DNA of 64,000 bases from Candidatus Neomarinimicrobiota bacterium (lineage in GTDB: Bacteria; Fidelibacterota; UBA2242; B5-G15), in contig JACDNV010000002.1 of NCBI GenBank assembly GCA_017656425.1, forward strand, positions 119,512-183,511. Direction: 5' to 3'. A model generated the notes under the pieces. The model was not told the origin of the DNA and ran no database searches. It saw nothing but the letters and a program-made list of their open reading frames with translations. Positions 28,749 to 38,852 of the stretch are shown here, piece by piece (positions within the stretch are counted from its first letter, which is position 1; every line of letters starts with the position of its first letter). The position numbers and the translations under genes were made by a program.

Positions 28749-30016
28749 TGCTTTTTAGACATTTTTAAATATATAAATTTCCTGTTAAGTATAATTTTCT
28801 TGAGTTCAAATTTATTATGGAATTTTTCCCTCAGGTATTGATAAATACTGAATGAATCATTAAATAATTCTGGCAATATCCATAGTGTAGTATCAAACAT
28901 TTTATCTGATAAAATATTGACTTTTAATTTACCTTTTTCTTCTATCGCATTTTTTACATCAAAAAAGTACTGTTCAATCTCATTATCTAAAAAGCCAGTG
29001 TCTGCTGTTATAATGAGTTTATAGGGTATTCCAGAGGAGATATCTTTTTTCCAGTAGTTTACAATTCTATCAAGAACCTTTCCTATGGAGTTATTCATTG
29101 CTTCCTCAATCAGCGCCTCGTCGCTTGCTGGTCTTTCCTTACTGTAGCCTATCTCTGTACCAAGTAATCTTGCGGTTGTTGTTTCATAAGCACGACATCC
29201 AACTGTGTATTTTTTTACAGTGGTAGAGCCTATTTTTCTTACGGACTTATTGATGTTATAGGTGATATATATGTCGCTACCTATTGATAGTGCGAAAAGG
29301 TAGTTTACGTCAATTATACCTGATGCTGATAATCCGCTTATTAACTTGTCGTTAAGTTCCGAAACCTGTTCGGGAACTATCACCTCAAATCCTCTAGCAG
29401 TTAGGAATTGCTCTATTGCTTCTGCTCCCTTTTTTATAAGGGGGTCTTTTTTTAGTAACTCAACTGCAGGTATGGAATCAGGTGATTCTGGAATTACCAT
29501 AATCTGTGGTAATCCGACTTTCTCCACAATTTCCCTTTCCGATTGAATTATGTCTTTTTTCGTAAGGTAGTCTTTAAGAAGTCTTATATTGACTTTAAAA
29601 GTCTTTGTTATTTTTAGTCGTTTGCCATTATCTATTTTTATTCTTTGCTCGTAATTACTTGATTCCCAGACGATAAATTGGTCAATATTATCACTTCTGA
29701 AAAATTCCTCATGAATAGCTTCAAATTTCTTCCTTGATTCTTCAGTGTTAAGTATTGGATCACTTCCAGAATAAAGCAGGTACCAGATTGCAGCCCTTCT
29801 TGCATCAATATTTGCATTTTTATCGATATCTTTGGCTCTTGGTTTCCTGTGTTTATAGTCTATACCAATGCCTGTTGCTTTTATTATAACCTCAGTTGGT
29901 GAAGTGTATTCTATAATTGAAGCATCATTGGATACAGGAAGATTGCTAACTCTTTTACTCGCAATTATCATAATTGGAATAGATAGGATAAAAAATGCGA
30001 GGATTTTTTCTTTCAT
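28745..30016 (-). CDS. Exported protein of the LPP20-like cluster, FlgT/DUF6175-like
   Basis: A 423-residue protein with a signal peptide (1-19). A first domain has EVIIKATGIGIDY, then ANIDARRAAIWYLL, the same strand-helix pattern as its neighbours. A middle region (about 170-320) has LPQIMVIPES, FLTARGFEVIVPEQ and SDIYITYNI, which is the layout of proteins that assemble from a small alpha/beta domain, as in FlgT or DUF6175 proteins. A final domain (about 330-423) follows. The start lies 10 bases after the preceding gene. Not assignable to a known function. Confidence 0.6.
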   Translation of the reverse strand: MKEKILAFFILSIPIMIIASKRVSNLPVSNDASIIEYTSPTEVIIKATGIGIDYKHRKPRAKDIDKNANIDARRAAIWYLLYSGSDPILNTEESRKKFEAIHEEFFRSDNIDQFIVWESSNYEQRIKIDNGKRLKITKTFKVNIRLLKDYLTKKDIIQSEREIVEKVGLPQIMVIPESPDSIPAVELLKKDPLIKKGAEAIEQFLTARGFEVIVPEQVSELNDKLISGLSASGIIDVNYLFALSIGSDIYITYNINKSVRKIGSTTVKKYTVGCRAYETTTARLLGTEIGYSKERPASDEALIEEAMNNSIGKVLDRIVNYWKKDISSGIPYKLIITADTGFLDNEIEQYFFDVKNAIEEKGKLKVNILSDKMFDTTLWILPELFNDSFSIYQYLREKFHNKFELKKIILNRKFIYLKMSKKQ

Positions 30017-30026
30017 GGCTTTTCCT

Positions 30027-31739
30027 TTAATATTTAGTATTTAAAATTGATTGGATTATAGCAAATGGGTTAAAAATTAACTGCGGTACTGAAAAATGAT
30101 AGTATATTCCGCATGATATACCTGCCGTGTATATTTTTGGGTAATCATACGTAAAGAAGTTCTCTACATCTTGTTCTTTCCCCTTGTACTTTACCGACCA
30201 CCAGTTAAGAGGTGGGAAGAGGTCTATTCCCAAAAAGAATCCTATATTGGAATTGATATTCATTGCATATTCGATAGCGGAATTGAGTCGAAATCCAATA
30301 CTGTTGTTGTATATATATACATCATCTCCTTTGTAACTGTTGGTTATGTATACTCTCTGAAAAGAGGATAAAACTTCGAAATGTACAGCTAGAGAACCAA
30401 TATAATATCTTTTGAGGTATCCAGTATGTATTTCGACAAGTCCGGCTGTTATTTTTTGCTCGGGCCAGTTCAGTATGACGGAATGTATATCATCATAAAG
30501 TAGAGTTTTTACCGGAATCAAACCACCGCTGACTCCAGCTACTAAAAAACTTTGAAAAGAGTGAATATACGAGCTGATACTTAAGTTAAAGCTTATATCT
30601 GCTGCCATATATAAACCTTTGTAATCTCCAAAAATTAAAAGGAAGTCTTCAGTTAATACAGCTCCATGATTTATATTAATTGGCGTTAGTCTTGGTTTGA
30701 CAGCTATATCAATCCCTATGTATGGGTACTCAACTGCAAGCATTCCCTTTGCCCAATCACCCTTTTTTATAGCAAGCGCTTTTGAAGGGATACTGCTATT
30801 TGGAGAGGTTTTCATTATTCTAATAAAACCGGAATAACGAATATCAGTATTTCCTGCTTCGTCCTCAATCCATTCCCCGACAAGAAACGGATAATCTTCC
30901 TTTAGCCCGTCTCTTTTTGATAGAGGCAGGTAGACAAATCTTTTTTCAATCTCTGCTATAGGAATATTTAATTTGAAGCATTCCATATTTTTTGTTATTG
31001 ATTGCAGATTTAGTGCGAAGCTGCTAACAGCTGTATTTAAAGCAAATTCATATGGAGAGTATTTTTTACCGAAAATATAGTATGTTTTATCAAGGTTAGA
31101 TATTCCAACTCCTTCTGAGCTAATCTTTTTTAGATACTTGATACTTGTATCGGGATAATATGAAATCTGGAACCAGTAAATGCCGCCTGAGATTTTAACC
31201 TTGACTTTGTTTTCTTCTGAATTTTTTACTACAGTAAATCTCCTGATATAGGGCAATGCAATATATGAAAGATTGTAGACTTTGATAATCTCATCAGCTG
31301 ATATTCCGATCTCTTTTGCCTTCAACACAATAAATGAATGTTTTTCTGTTTCGGATTCAAATTCTCTTGCTCTTATCTCCTTTTCGGCATCCAGAATTTT
31401 AAAAATTTCTGGGACTAAATAGGTTTTTATATGGCTTTTAATAACTTCAATACTCGGGTTATTAATAGCACTGAGTTTCTCTGAAAATACTGAGAAAATC
31501 TTGTCGGGCAATTTGTTTACAAAAAATCTTTTCATTTCAAGGGCATTTTTAACCTCCGTTATAATTAAGCTTTTTTCTTTTTCTTTGATTTTTATTCTTT
31601 TTCCCTCAATCAGGATGTATGGAATTACTGTAATACCCTTCTTATCATAAACTGACCCGAGTAAATTCTGCGATATAACTATTAAGATGATTACCTTTAT
31701 TAAGCATATTTTTATATAATTTATCTCAATCATGACCAT
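30027..31739 (-). CDS. Large exported protein, first gene of the LPP20-like cluster
   Basis: A 570-residue protein with a hydrophobic N-terminus (residues 9-28). The first 200 residues are helical (KNALEMKRFFVNKLP) and include AKEIGISADEIIKVYNLSYIALPYI. The second half (about 330-570) is dominated by amphipathic strands with many aromatic residues and ends with a helix and FNPFAIIQSILNTKY. This suggests an outer-membrane barrel or barrel-associated domain. I do not recognise the family. Its position as the first gene, divergent from the LTD-repeat protein, suggests it is the membrane component of the cluster. Confidence 0.55.
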   Translation of the reverse strand: MVMIEINYIKICLIKVIILIVISQNLLGSVYDKKGITVIPYILIEGKRIKIKEKEKSLIITEVKNALEMKRFFVNKLPDKIFSVFSEKLSAINNPSIEVIKSHIKTYLVPEIFKILDAEKEIRAREFESETEKHSFIVLKAKEIGISADEIIKVYNLSYIALPYIRRFTVVKNSEENKVKVKISGGIYWFQISYYPDTSIKYLKKISSEGVGISNLDKTYYIFGKKYSPYEFALNTAVSSFALNLQSITKNMECFKLNIPIAEIEKRFVYLPLSKRDGLKEDYPFLVGEWIEDEAGNTDIRYSGFIRIMKTSPNSSIPSKALAIKKGDWAKGMLAVEYPYIGIDIAVKPRLTPININHGAVLTEDFLLIFGDYKGLYMAADISFNLSISSYIHSFQSFLVAGVSGGLIPVKTLLYDDIHSVILNWPEQKITAGLVEIHTGYLKRYYIGSLAVHFEVLSSFQRVYITNSYKGDDVYIYNNSIGFRLNSAIEYAMNINSNIGFFLGIDLFPPLNWWSVKYKGKEQDVENFFTYDYPKIYTAGISCGIYYHFSVPQLIFNPFAIIQSILNTKY

Positions 31740-31848
31740 ACATCAATCTTATTTGATCAATTTTATTAATTAATGTTGTCATTAACAATCATATATTTGA
31801 CAAAATATATCTAAATTTGTAAGATTCTTATGAGCCCGGAATGTTAGA

Positions 31849-34800
31849 ATGGCGAAAAGAATAAAACTCATAGTACTTTTTTTCATATTATCTTTATCCA
31901 ACCTAGGGAGCTATAGCCAAAATATTACTTTAAATGAAATAATGTTTGATCCGCCAAGTTTAGATTATTACGATGAGTATATTGAAGTTTTCAATTATGG
32001 AAGTGATACTGTTTCTCTGAAAGGATTTAAGTTATCAGTAAATGGCTATATAGACAGTTTGATTTCACCAGGAGAGTTCTATTTACTTTATCCATATCAT
32101 TATTGTCTTATTTTGGATAAGGGGTACGTAATAGATAGCCTTTCTAATAGATATAAAGATATTATACCTGATACTGCTCTAATTTTAACTATTAATGATA
32201 ATGCTTTTGGTAAAAATGGATTAAAGAATTCTGAAGGAAATCATATTTGTCTTATGGATAATCAAGGCGATACCGTATCATATATGGTCACAAGCCCGGA
32301 TCAGGAATCTGGCTACTCTGACGAGAAGATAAATCCTGCTAGTGATAATAGGCCAGAAAATTGGGGTAATTCTATTGTATTTAATGGCACTCCTGGTTTT
32401 CAAAATTCAATAGTGATAAAGCATCGTGATTTGAGACTTGATTCTTTGATAGTAGCCTCGGGTAAGTTTCTGAAAAAGGGCGATTCGGTATATGTTCAAT
32501 ATAAAATAGTAAATGCGGGAATAGATACAATTTATGAATATTATGTTAATATTGTCGTTAAAGATGCCTTATTTCATAATGAAATATATCGGCAGCAAAA
32601 ATTTTACTATCAAAAATTAGTTTGTGGTGAAAGCTTAATTGGCAGAGCAGCTTTTAAGGTTACTGAGAGTGGCAAGCTATTGGTAGAAGCGGTTTTAGTA
32701 TGTCAGAACGATGAGAGTGAAGAAAATAATTTCTCATCTACAAATATATTTGTTAGTTATCCCCCCAAATGTCTAGTAATCAATGAGGTAATGTATTGTT
32801 CAGGAGAAGATATACAGGAATGGATAGAGATTTTCAACCGCTCTATATATTGTGTAAATCTTGAAAATTTTGGTATAAAAGATGCCTCAGGCGACTTTTG
32901 TCCTATCTCAGATTCTACATTGGTGGTAAATCCAGGGGATTATATTGTATTAACAAGTGATAGGGGAAAAATAATTCAGAGTTATGGAAAAGATGCGGGA
33001 AAAGTTTGGGAGATGGAGAGTTTCCCGATTCTCAATAATACTGGAGATTCTATCGTGATAATTGATTGTTCTGGTTTTATAATTGATTCACTTTATTATA
33101 CAAAGGACTTTGGTTACGAATCTGGAGTATCAATTGAAAGGAGGAATCCATATGGTTTTACAAATGATATGTCAAACTGGGGATTATCGATTAGTCCAGC
33201 GGGGGCAACTCCTGGCATGCGTAATTCAATAATGAGAAAAGAGATAGACCTGGGGATTGATAGCCTGTACGTGTTGAACTCTGATGGTGCAATAGACGTT
33301 GGTGATTCATTTAAAATATGTCTGAAAGTAAAAAACTATGGGTTAAAAGAAGTTAATGAATTTGAAATATCAATTGATATGTACAGTTTGATATTTGGAA
33401 AATATTTCGACCAGGTAAAAACATATTCTGGAATAATCAAACCTGATAGTTCTATTTGTATAGATTTTATTGGTGGTTTGATACTCAGTGGAATAAATAG
33501 AGTGGCAGCGGAGTTATCGGTTAATGGAGATGAGAATGAGGGAAATAATTCAAGTGAAATTTTTGTATATCCACGGTATCTGAGACAATCTATAGTAATC
33601 AATGAGATTATGTACGATCCCAATGAAGATGAACCAGAATGGATAGAAATTTATAACCGTTCTCAGGAGATAATTGACATTGCAAAATGGAGGATTAGAG
33701 ATGGTGGTGGTAATTGGAGGGTCATTACAGATACAACTTTTATATTGAAACCCAATGAGTATATGATTTTAGCAGGAGAAGGAAATTTTATTGGAAATTA
33801 TCCGAATTTTTCAGGTAAAATTATATGTGTTAAGGATTTTCCGATTCTGAATAATACTTCGGATTCAGTATTTATTTGTGATGGTACGGGTAATGTTATA
33901 GATGGAGTTTATTATAAAAATCAATATGGTGGTGGGTATGGGATATCACTTGAAAGAAGGGACCCTAATGCAGATGGTCAGGTAGGTGAAAACTGGGGAT
34001 CATGCCTGGATTTAAATGGTGCCACACCCGGTAGAGCGAATTCGATATTGAAATTTGAATATGATATCTCTATAAGCGATGCCCATTTTATCGATACTAT
34101 TGCATCTTTTGGGGAGGAAGTTAATTTTGTTGTTAAACTGAAAAATGTAGGCAGGAAGGAAACTGGATTTTCAAATATAGAAATAAGATATGATAGTAAT
34201 TTTAATGGAAGTTTTTATGATGATGATATTGTGTGGCAACTAAAAAATATTCCTGGATTGCAACCAGATTCTTCTATAGAATTATCGGGAAAAGTCTTTA
34301 TCACGGGAAAGGGGTATTGTCACTTTCAGGTAATTGTTAGTATGGTTAATGATAAAAATTTGGAAGATAATTACGCGTATATGAACGTTTATTCAAAGGT
34401 AAATAGTAGAGAGATTGTAATTAATGAATTTTTCCCATATCCTGAGGAGGATCAGTGCGAATATATTGAACTATACAATTTATCGGATTTCCCAATTAAT
34501 CTTAATAAGATGGTTTTGTCAAGCAAGCTAAGGAGATCCGTTATTGAAAATCATTATAAATTGAATCCCGGTGAATGTATTGTTCTTTCTCAGGATAGCT
34601 CTATATTTGATGCATTTATTCCTGAGGAAGGCAGGATTATTATCCCGTCGTCATGGATTATCCTGAATAATTATGCGGGTGATATTAAAATATCAGGTAT
34701 GGATGGTGAGGTCATCGATTATCTGTCTTATAATAAAAATTGGGGAATTTTACCTGGTAAATCCATTGAGAAAAAGTTTCCCGCCTTACCTTCACAGGAT

Positions 34801-36018
34801 AGAGATTCCTGGAGTGTATGTACTGACCCGACCGGAGGTACTCCTGGATATCAGAATAGTATTACACCATACCAGTTTGATGTTTGTATTGATTCACTGA
34901 AGATTTTAGCAAACAACAGTAACGGTCACGCTTTCTACTCTGTTAATTTGTGGATTAGAAACATCGGTCTTGAGACATGTAAGGGTATTGTTGCTTCTAT
35001 TTTTAAAACTGGTATGAATGATTTTTTGCTTATAGAAGAAAAAAGCATAGAAAGTTTAAAGAATGAAGATACCTGTAGAGTTGAATTTTTAATCGATGAG
35101 TTAGAATCCGGGATAAATCGATTCATTGCCTCTGTTAGTTGTAGCGAAGATTTAAATGGTCGAAATGATACGATGTCATTTGTAATTAATGTTCCTTATG
35201 ATAGAAATAGTGTAATACTAACAGAGTTTTTGATAAAAAATGATGATTTAAGTTCTTTTTTTAATCCAGAATTTATTGAAATACACAACATGACAGAAAA
35301 TGTAATTAATATTAATGGGTGGTCGATATCAGATGAGAATAAGGGGAAAAGATTCTTTATATATGAAGATAAATTTATTTATCCTGACAGCTTTTTTGTA
35401 ATTTCGTTTGACTCAACAATATTTAACTTTGAATGGTTTAATTCCTCTCAAGTGTTAGTAATGAATGATTATCCAATCTATAATCGTGATGAAGATGAGA
35501 TAATACTCTACGATCCAGTTGGGAATGTAATAGATTCTTTGAGATATGATAAAAATTGGAATATGATTCCTGGTAAATCTCTGGAGAGGATTTCATTTAA
35601 TAATGCCAACACCCATTATAACTGGAAACCATCAAAAAGTGAATATGGATGCACGCCTGGGTTAAAGAATAGTATTTCGATGACTGTAAAGATGAAAGAG
35701 TTTGGGATTAAAATTTACCCCAATCCCATTACTCCGGATGGCGATGGTACGAATGATGAGGCAGGGATTTATTATAATATACCTTTTGAATCTGCTATTG
35801 CCGACGTATATATTTACGATCTGTTCGGTAGGATGATTTCGAATGTTGCAAAGAATCAACTTGTGGAATCGACAGGAGTAATATTCTGGGACGGCTCTTC
35901 AATGTACAGCAAAAAGGTAAGGGTTGGAATATATGTTGTTAGATTTAACGCTAAGGATGTGAAAACAGGCCGAAAGGTGGGGTATATTTCCACTGTAGTT
36001 GTAGCAGGGAAATTGTAA
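31849..36018 (+). CDS. Giant secreted protein: five lamin-tail domains alternating with CARDB-like domains, C-terminal sorting domain
   Basis: A 1389-residue protein with a signal peptide (about 1-23). Five lamin-tail domains (LTD) begin near residues 25, 309, 582, 856 and 1122. Each has a (V/L)INE(I/V)MY-like start and an EWIEI(F/Y)N-like strand, and each closes with G-[AGC]-TPG-x2-NSI. Between them lie four CARDB-like Ig domains (for example LRLDSLIVASG and DLGIDSLYVL). The repeat period is about 272 residues. The C-terminus (about 1278-1389) is YPNPITPDGDGTNDE followed by a VYIYDLFGRMI strand, a FlgD-like/T9SS-type sorting domain. LTDs in bacteria are found in secreted nucleases and adhesins, but no nuclease domain is seen here. 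A surface scaffold or adhesin is the best guess. Confidence 0.85.
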   Translation: MAKRIKLIVLFFILSLSNLGSYSQNITLNEIMFDPPSLDYYDEYIEVFNYGSDTVSLKGFKLSVNGYIDSLISPGEFYLLYPYHYCLILDKGYVIDSLSNRYKDIIPDTALILTINDNAFGKNGLKNSEGNHICLMDNQGDTVSYMVTSPDQESGYSDEKINPASDNRPENWGNSIVFNGTPGFQNSIVIKHRDLRLDSLIVASGKFLKKGDSVYVQYKIVNAGIDTIYEYYVNIVVKDALFHNEIYRQQKFYYQKLVCGESLIGRAAFKVTESGKLLVEAVLVCQNDESEENNFSSTNIFVSYPPKCLVINEVMYCSGEDIQEWIEIFNRSIYCVNLENFGIKDASGDFCPISDSTLVVNPGDYIVLTSDRGKIIQSYGKDAGKVWEMESFPILNNTGDSIVIIDCSGFIIDSLYYTKDFGYESGVSIERRNPYGFTNDMSNWGLSISPAGATPGMRNSIMRKEIDLGIDSLYVLNSDGAIDVGDSFKICLKVKNYGLKEVNEFEISIDMYSLIFGKYFDQVKTYSGIIKPDSSICIDFIGGLILSGINRVAAELSVNGDENEGNNSSEIFVYPRYLRQSIVINEIMYDPNEDEPEWIEIYNRSQEIIDIAKWRIRDGGGNWRVITDTTFILKPNEYMILAGEGNFIGNYPNFSGKIICVKDFPILNNTSDSVFICDGTGNVIDGVYYKNQYGGGYGISLERRDPNADGQVGENWGSCLDLNGATPGRANSILKFEYDISISDAHFIDTIASFGEEVNFVVKLKNVGRKETGFSNIEIRYDSNFNGSFYDDDIVWQLKNIPGLQPDSSIELSGKVFITGKGYCHFQVIVSMVNDKNLEDNYAYMNVYSKVNSREIVINEFFPYPEEDQCEYIELYNLSDFPINLNKMVLSSKLRRSVIENHYKLNPGECIVLSQDSSIFDAFIPEEGRIIIPSSWIILNNYAGDIKISGMDGEVIDYLSYNKNWGILPGKSIEKKFPALPSQDRDSWSVCTDPTGGTPGYQNSITPYQFDVCIDSLKILANNSNGHAFYSVNLWIRNIGLETCKGIVASIFKTGMNDFLLIEEKSIESLKNEDTCRVEFLIDELESGINRFIASVSCSEDLNGRNDTMSFVINVPYDRNSVILTEFLIKNDDLSSFFNPEFIEIHNMTENVININGWSISDENKGKRFFIYEDKFIYPDSFFVISFDSTIFNFEWFNSSQVLVMNDYPIYNRDEDEIILYDPVGNVIDSLRYDKNWNMIPGKSLERISFNNANTHYNWKPSKSEYGCTPGLKNSISMTVKMKEFGIKIYPNPITPDGDGTNDEAGIYYNIPFESAIADVYIYDLFGRMISNVAKNQLVESTGVIFWDGSSMYSKKVRVGIYVVRFNAKDVKTGRKVGYISTVVVAGKL

Positions 36019-36075
36019 AATTCATCATTTGCTACCATTTTAAATATTATTTTAAAAAGGTTGATCCTAAAAAGA

Positions 36076-37344
36076 TTATCCTAAGTATGGATTAAAGTAA
36101 CCATATTTTATTGAAGGAATTTTCTTTTTTATTTCTGCCATTGCTCTTCTTATACCGATTCCTTCAATGTTGTCTATTTTAAGTTTATCAAAGTAATAAT
36201 CCGGATCTATATTAAGGTTTCTCCACTGAATCATGTCGATTTTAAATTCTTTGATAAGCCTTATTGCTTCATCTACTTCATCCGGCTGGTCGGTAAAACC
36301 GGCAATAGTAAAGTAGTTGATAGAGACAAAACCTCCAAGCCTTTTCATTACCTCTATAGATTTTAAAATATCCTCAAAATTATAATCGATTGGTTTAAAA
36401 TATTTCATATAGTACTTTTCTCTTACAGAATTTAAGGATACACGCATACTATCAAGACCACTTTTTCTTAATTCCTTAACTGTCTCAGGTTTACTTGCAT
36501 TTGTGTTAAGGTTTATAGTTCCCTTTTTTGTTTTTGCTCTAATTTTTTTGATTGATTCTGCTAATAGGTCTCCATTAAGAAGAGGTTCCCCCTCGCAACC
36601 TTGTCCAAAGCTTACGATTGGCAGGGGAGCTGTCTCGATATGGGGGACGACGATTTCCACTATCTCGTCGACAGTAGGTGTGAAGTTCATCCTATTTTGT
36701 GTGCATGGAATACAGCTATCTGGTTGGAAGGAGATACATCCAATACATCTTGCGTTGCATTTACGTGATGTTGGAACAGGCATTTCCCATCTATTAAGTA
36801 AATAGTTTTGTGCTGCAGGACAGTGATAGGTGAGTGCACAATTTTCAATAAGATGTCTTGCAAGTCGGTTATTTTTATATTCTTTCAAGAATTTTTTGGC
36901 ATTCTTTTTTATCCAGCGGAGATTGAATTGGGATGGGTCCTGCCTTATATCATTATCGATTCTAATTGCAGGGATAAAGAATCTCCCTTCATACCACCCA
37001 ATAGCGGAATATGCGAAAAGTGGAAGAACAGGAGCATTTTCAATATTTTCATAACAGGCTAAGTAGGTTATCGTATATGCTGGAGCAGGAAATGCAGCTA
37101 CTGCCATTATATTTTCACCCTTTTCACTTTCGAGAATTACAACATCACCTGTCCTTTTATTGATTCCTATAGGTAGTCTACCTGGGAGTTCAAATATTTT
37201 ACTACCATCGGGCAAAGGAATCCATTCATCTTCTGGTATATGTTTTATAAACCTTCCGGAGCTACCAGCAGGGTAAAATTCATTTATATCAATAACATTT
37301 CCATTACCATCCGAAACGACTAGTGATGGTAAGACCTTTTCCAT
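36076..37344 (-). CDS. Radical SAM enzyme of unknown substrate
   Basis: A 422-residue protein. An N-terminal domain of about 195 residues precedes the cluster motif CNARCIGC (CX3CX2C) near residue 200. Extra cysteines follow (SCIPC) a dozen residues on. SFGQGCEGEPLL is the SAM-binding GE motif, and the barrel continues with INLNTNAS and MRVSLNSV. Its start lies 20 bases after gltD, so it reads as the third gene of the glutamate synthase operon. The substrate cannot be predicted; a link to glutamate or ammonia metabolism is only positional. Confidence 0.8.
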   Translation of the reverse strand: MEKVLPSLVVSDGNGNVIDINEFYPAGSSGRFIKHIPEDEWIPLPDGSKIFELPGRLPIGINKRTGDVVILESEKGENIMAVAAFPAPAYTITYLACYENIENAPVLPLFAYSAIGWYEGRFFIPAIRIDNDIRQDPSQFNLRWIKKNAKKFLKEYKNNRLARHLIENCALTYHCPAAQNYLLNRWEMPVPTSRKCNARCIGCISFQPDSCIPCTQNRMNFTPTVDEIVEIVVPHIETAPLPIVSFGQGCEGEPLLNGDLLAESIKKIRAKTKKGTINLNTNASKPETVKELRKSGLDSMRVSLNSVREKYYMKYFKPIDYNFEDILKSIEVMKRLGGFVSINYFTIAGFTDQPDEVDEAIRLIKEFKIDMIQWRNLNIDPDYYFDKLKIDNIEGIGIRRAMAEIKKKIPSIKYGYFNPYLG

Positions 37345-37364
37345 AGTTGCAAATTTATGAAAAT

Positions 37365-38852
37365 TTATAATTCAAATGGAATTTTTGTGAAATAATCGGC
37401 AAGTGGATTTTGGAGTTTAGAGTTGCCGAAAATATATTTATCAACCTCGTGAGCTATTTTTCGACCTTCAGCGATTGCCCAGACTATTAGACTCTGTCCT
37501 CTAACCATATCACCGGCGGCAAATACTCCAGGTATACTTGTCATTCCATTATCGTCAGTTTTTACAGTGCCCCATTTCGTTAGCTCTAATCTAAGCTCAT
37601 CAATTATATTTTTTGTGGCAGGTCCCGTGAAGCCAAGTGCGAGTATAACCATGTCGGCAGGAAATTCCATCACGGAGTTTGGTACTTCCACAAGGGCCAA
37701 TTTACCTTTTTCTTGAACTGGTACAACACGGGTAGCTTCAAGTGCTATGACTTCTCCCTTACTGTTGCCAATGAATCTTTTTGTGTTTATTCTAAAGAAT
37801 TGGATTCCACCCTCTTCTATTGAAATGGGATGTGAAAGTGTCCTTACGTATAATGGCCATGGTTTCTCCTCGGGTCTTGTTTCTGGTGGAGGTGGAAATA
37901 GTTCAAATTGAATTACACTTTTAGCTCCTTGCCTTACAGCTGTACTTAAACAATCAGCTCCTGTGTCTCCACCCCCGATGATGATAATATTCTTGTTTTT
38001 AGCTGATAGTGCATCGCTTTCTTTTATTTTCCCTGCTACAACCTGATTGGCATAACTCAGGTAGTCGGTGGCATAATAGATACCTTTCAGGTTTTTTCCT
38101 TGTATGTCCAAGTCTCTTGGTTTATTAGATCCACACGCAAGGATTACAGCATCAAATTTTTCCAGAATCTCATCGGGTTTAATATCACTTCCAATCTCAA
38201 TACCACATTTGAATATTACTCCTTCTTCTTCCATTTGACTAATTCTTCTATCAAGAATATGTTTTTCAAGTTTGAAATCTGGAATCCCATATCTTAAGAA
38301 CCCACCTGGTTTGTCGGTTCTCTCAAAAATAGTTACGTCGTAACCAATTCTTCTAAGTTGTTGAGCAGCGGTAAGTCCAGCAGGTCCAGAACCTATTATT
38401 GCAATACTTTTTTCATTTTCTTTACAAGGTTTTTTAGGTTTTATATAACCTCTAGCCCATGCTTTTTCTACAACTGATAGCTCAATCTGTCTGATTGTCA
38501 CTGATTCATTGTCAAGTCCCAGGACACATGATTTCTCGCATAGTGCAGGACATAAAAGCCCTGTAAATTCGGGAAAATTATTTGTCTGATGTAGCAGATC
38601 GATAGCCTCTTTTATCTTCCCTTCTCTAAAAAACTGATTTATTTTTGGAGTGTGGTTTCCCAATGGACAGGCATAGTGGCAAAATGGGACCCCACATGCC
38701 ATGCATCTTTCGGACTGAAGCCTGACTTTTTCCTCAGGTAGGCGACGGTATATTTCCTTCCAGTCTTTGATCCTTTCCTGTACAGGTCTTAGTGGTAAAT
38801 CCTCTCGTTTATACAATAAAAAACTAATTTTTTCTTCATTATCCTTAGGCAT
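37365..38852 (-). CDS. gltD: Glutamate synthase small subunit
   Basis: It passes electrons from NAD(P)H through FAD and Fe-S clusters to GltB. The 495-residue protein has N-terminal cysteines CMACGVPFC and CPLGN for 4Fe-4S clusters. The first dinucleotide site is IGSGPAGLTAA (FAD), the second is IIGGGDTGADC (NADPH), and a C-terminal AAGDMVRGQSL binds FAD. The length is that of the standard GltD. Its start overlaps the gltB stop by 8 bases. Confidence 0.96.
   Translation of the reverse strand: MPKDNEEKISFLLYKREDLPLRPVQERIKDWKEIYRRLPEEKVRLQSERCMACGVPFCHYACPLGNHTPKINQFFREGKIKEAIDLLHQTNNFPEFTGLLCPALCEKSCVLGLDNESVTIRQIELSVVEKAWARGYIKPKKPCKENEKSIAIIGSGPAGLTAAQQLRRIGYDVTIFERTDKPGGFLRYGIPDFKLEKHILDRRISQMEEEGVIFKCGIEIGSDIKPDEILEKFDAVILACGSNKPRDLDIQGKNLKGIYYATDYLSYANQVVAGKIKESDALSAKNKNIIIIGGGDTGADCLSTAVRQGAKSVIQFELFPPPPETRPEEKPWPLYVRTLSHPISIEEGGIQFFRINTKRFIGNSKGEVIALEATRVVPVQEKGKLALVEVPNSVMEFPADMVILALGFTGPATKNIIDELRLELTKWGTVKTDDNGMTSIPGVFAAGDMVRGQSLIVWAIAEGRKIAHEVDKYIFGNSKLQNPLADYFTKIPFEL

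Noticed and set aside
31849..36018. LTD-repeat protein as a secreted nuclease
   Set aside because: No endonuclease/exonuclease/phosphatase or other catalytic motifs could be found between or after the repeats.
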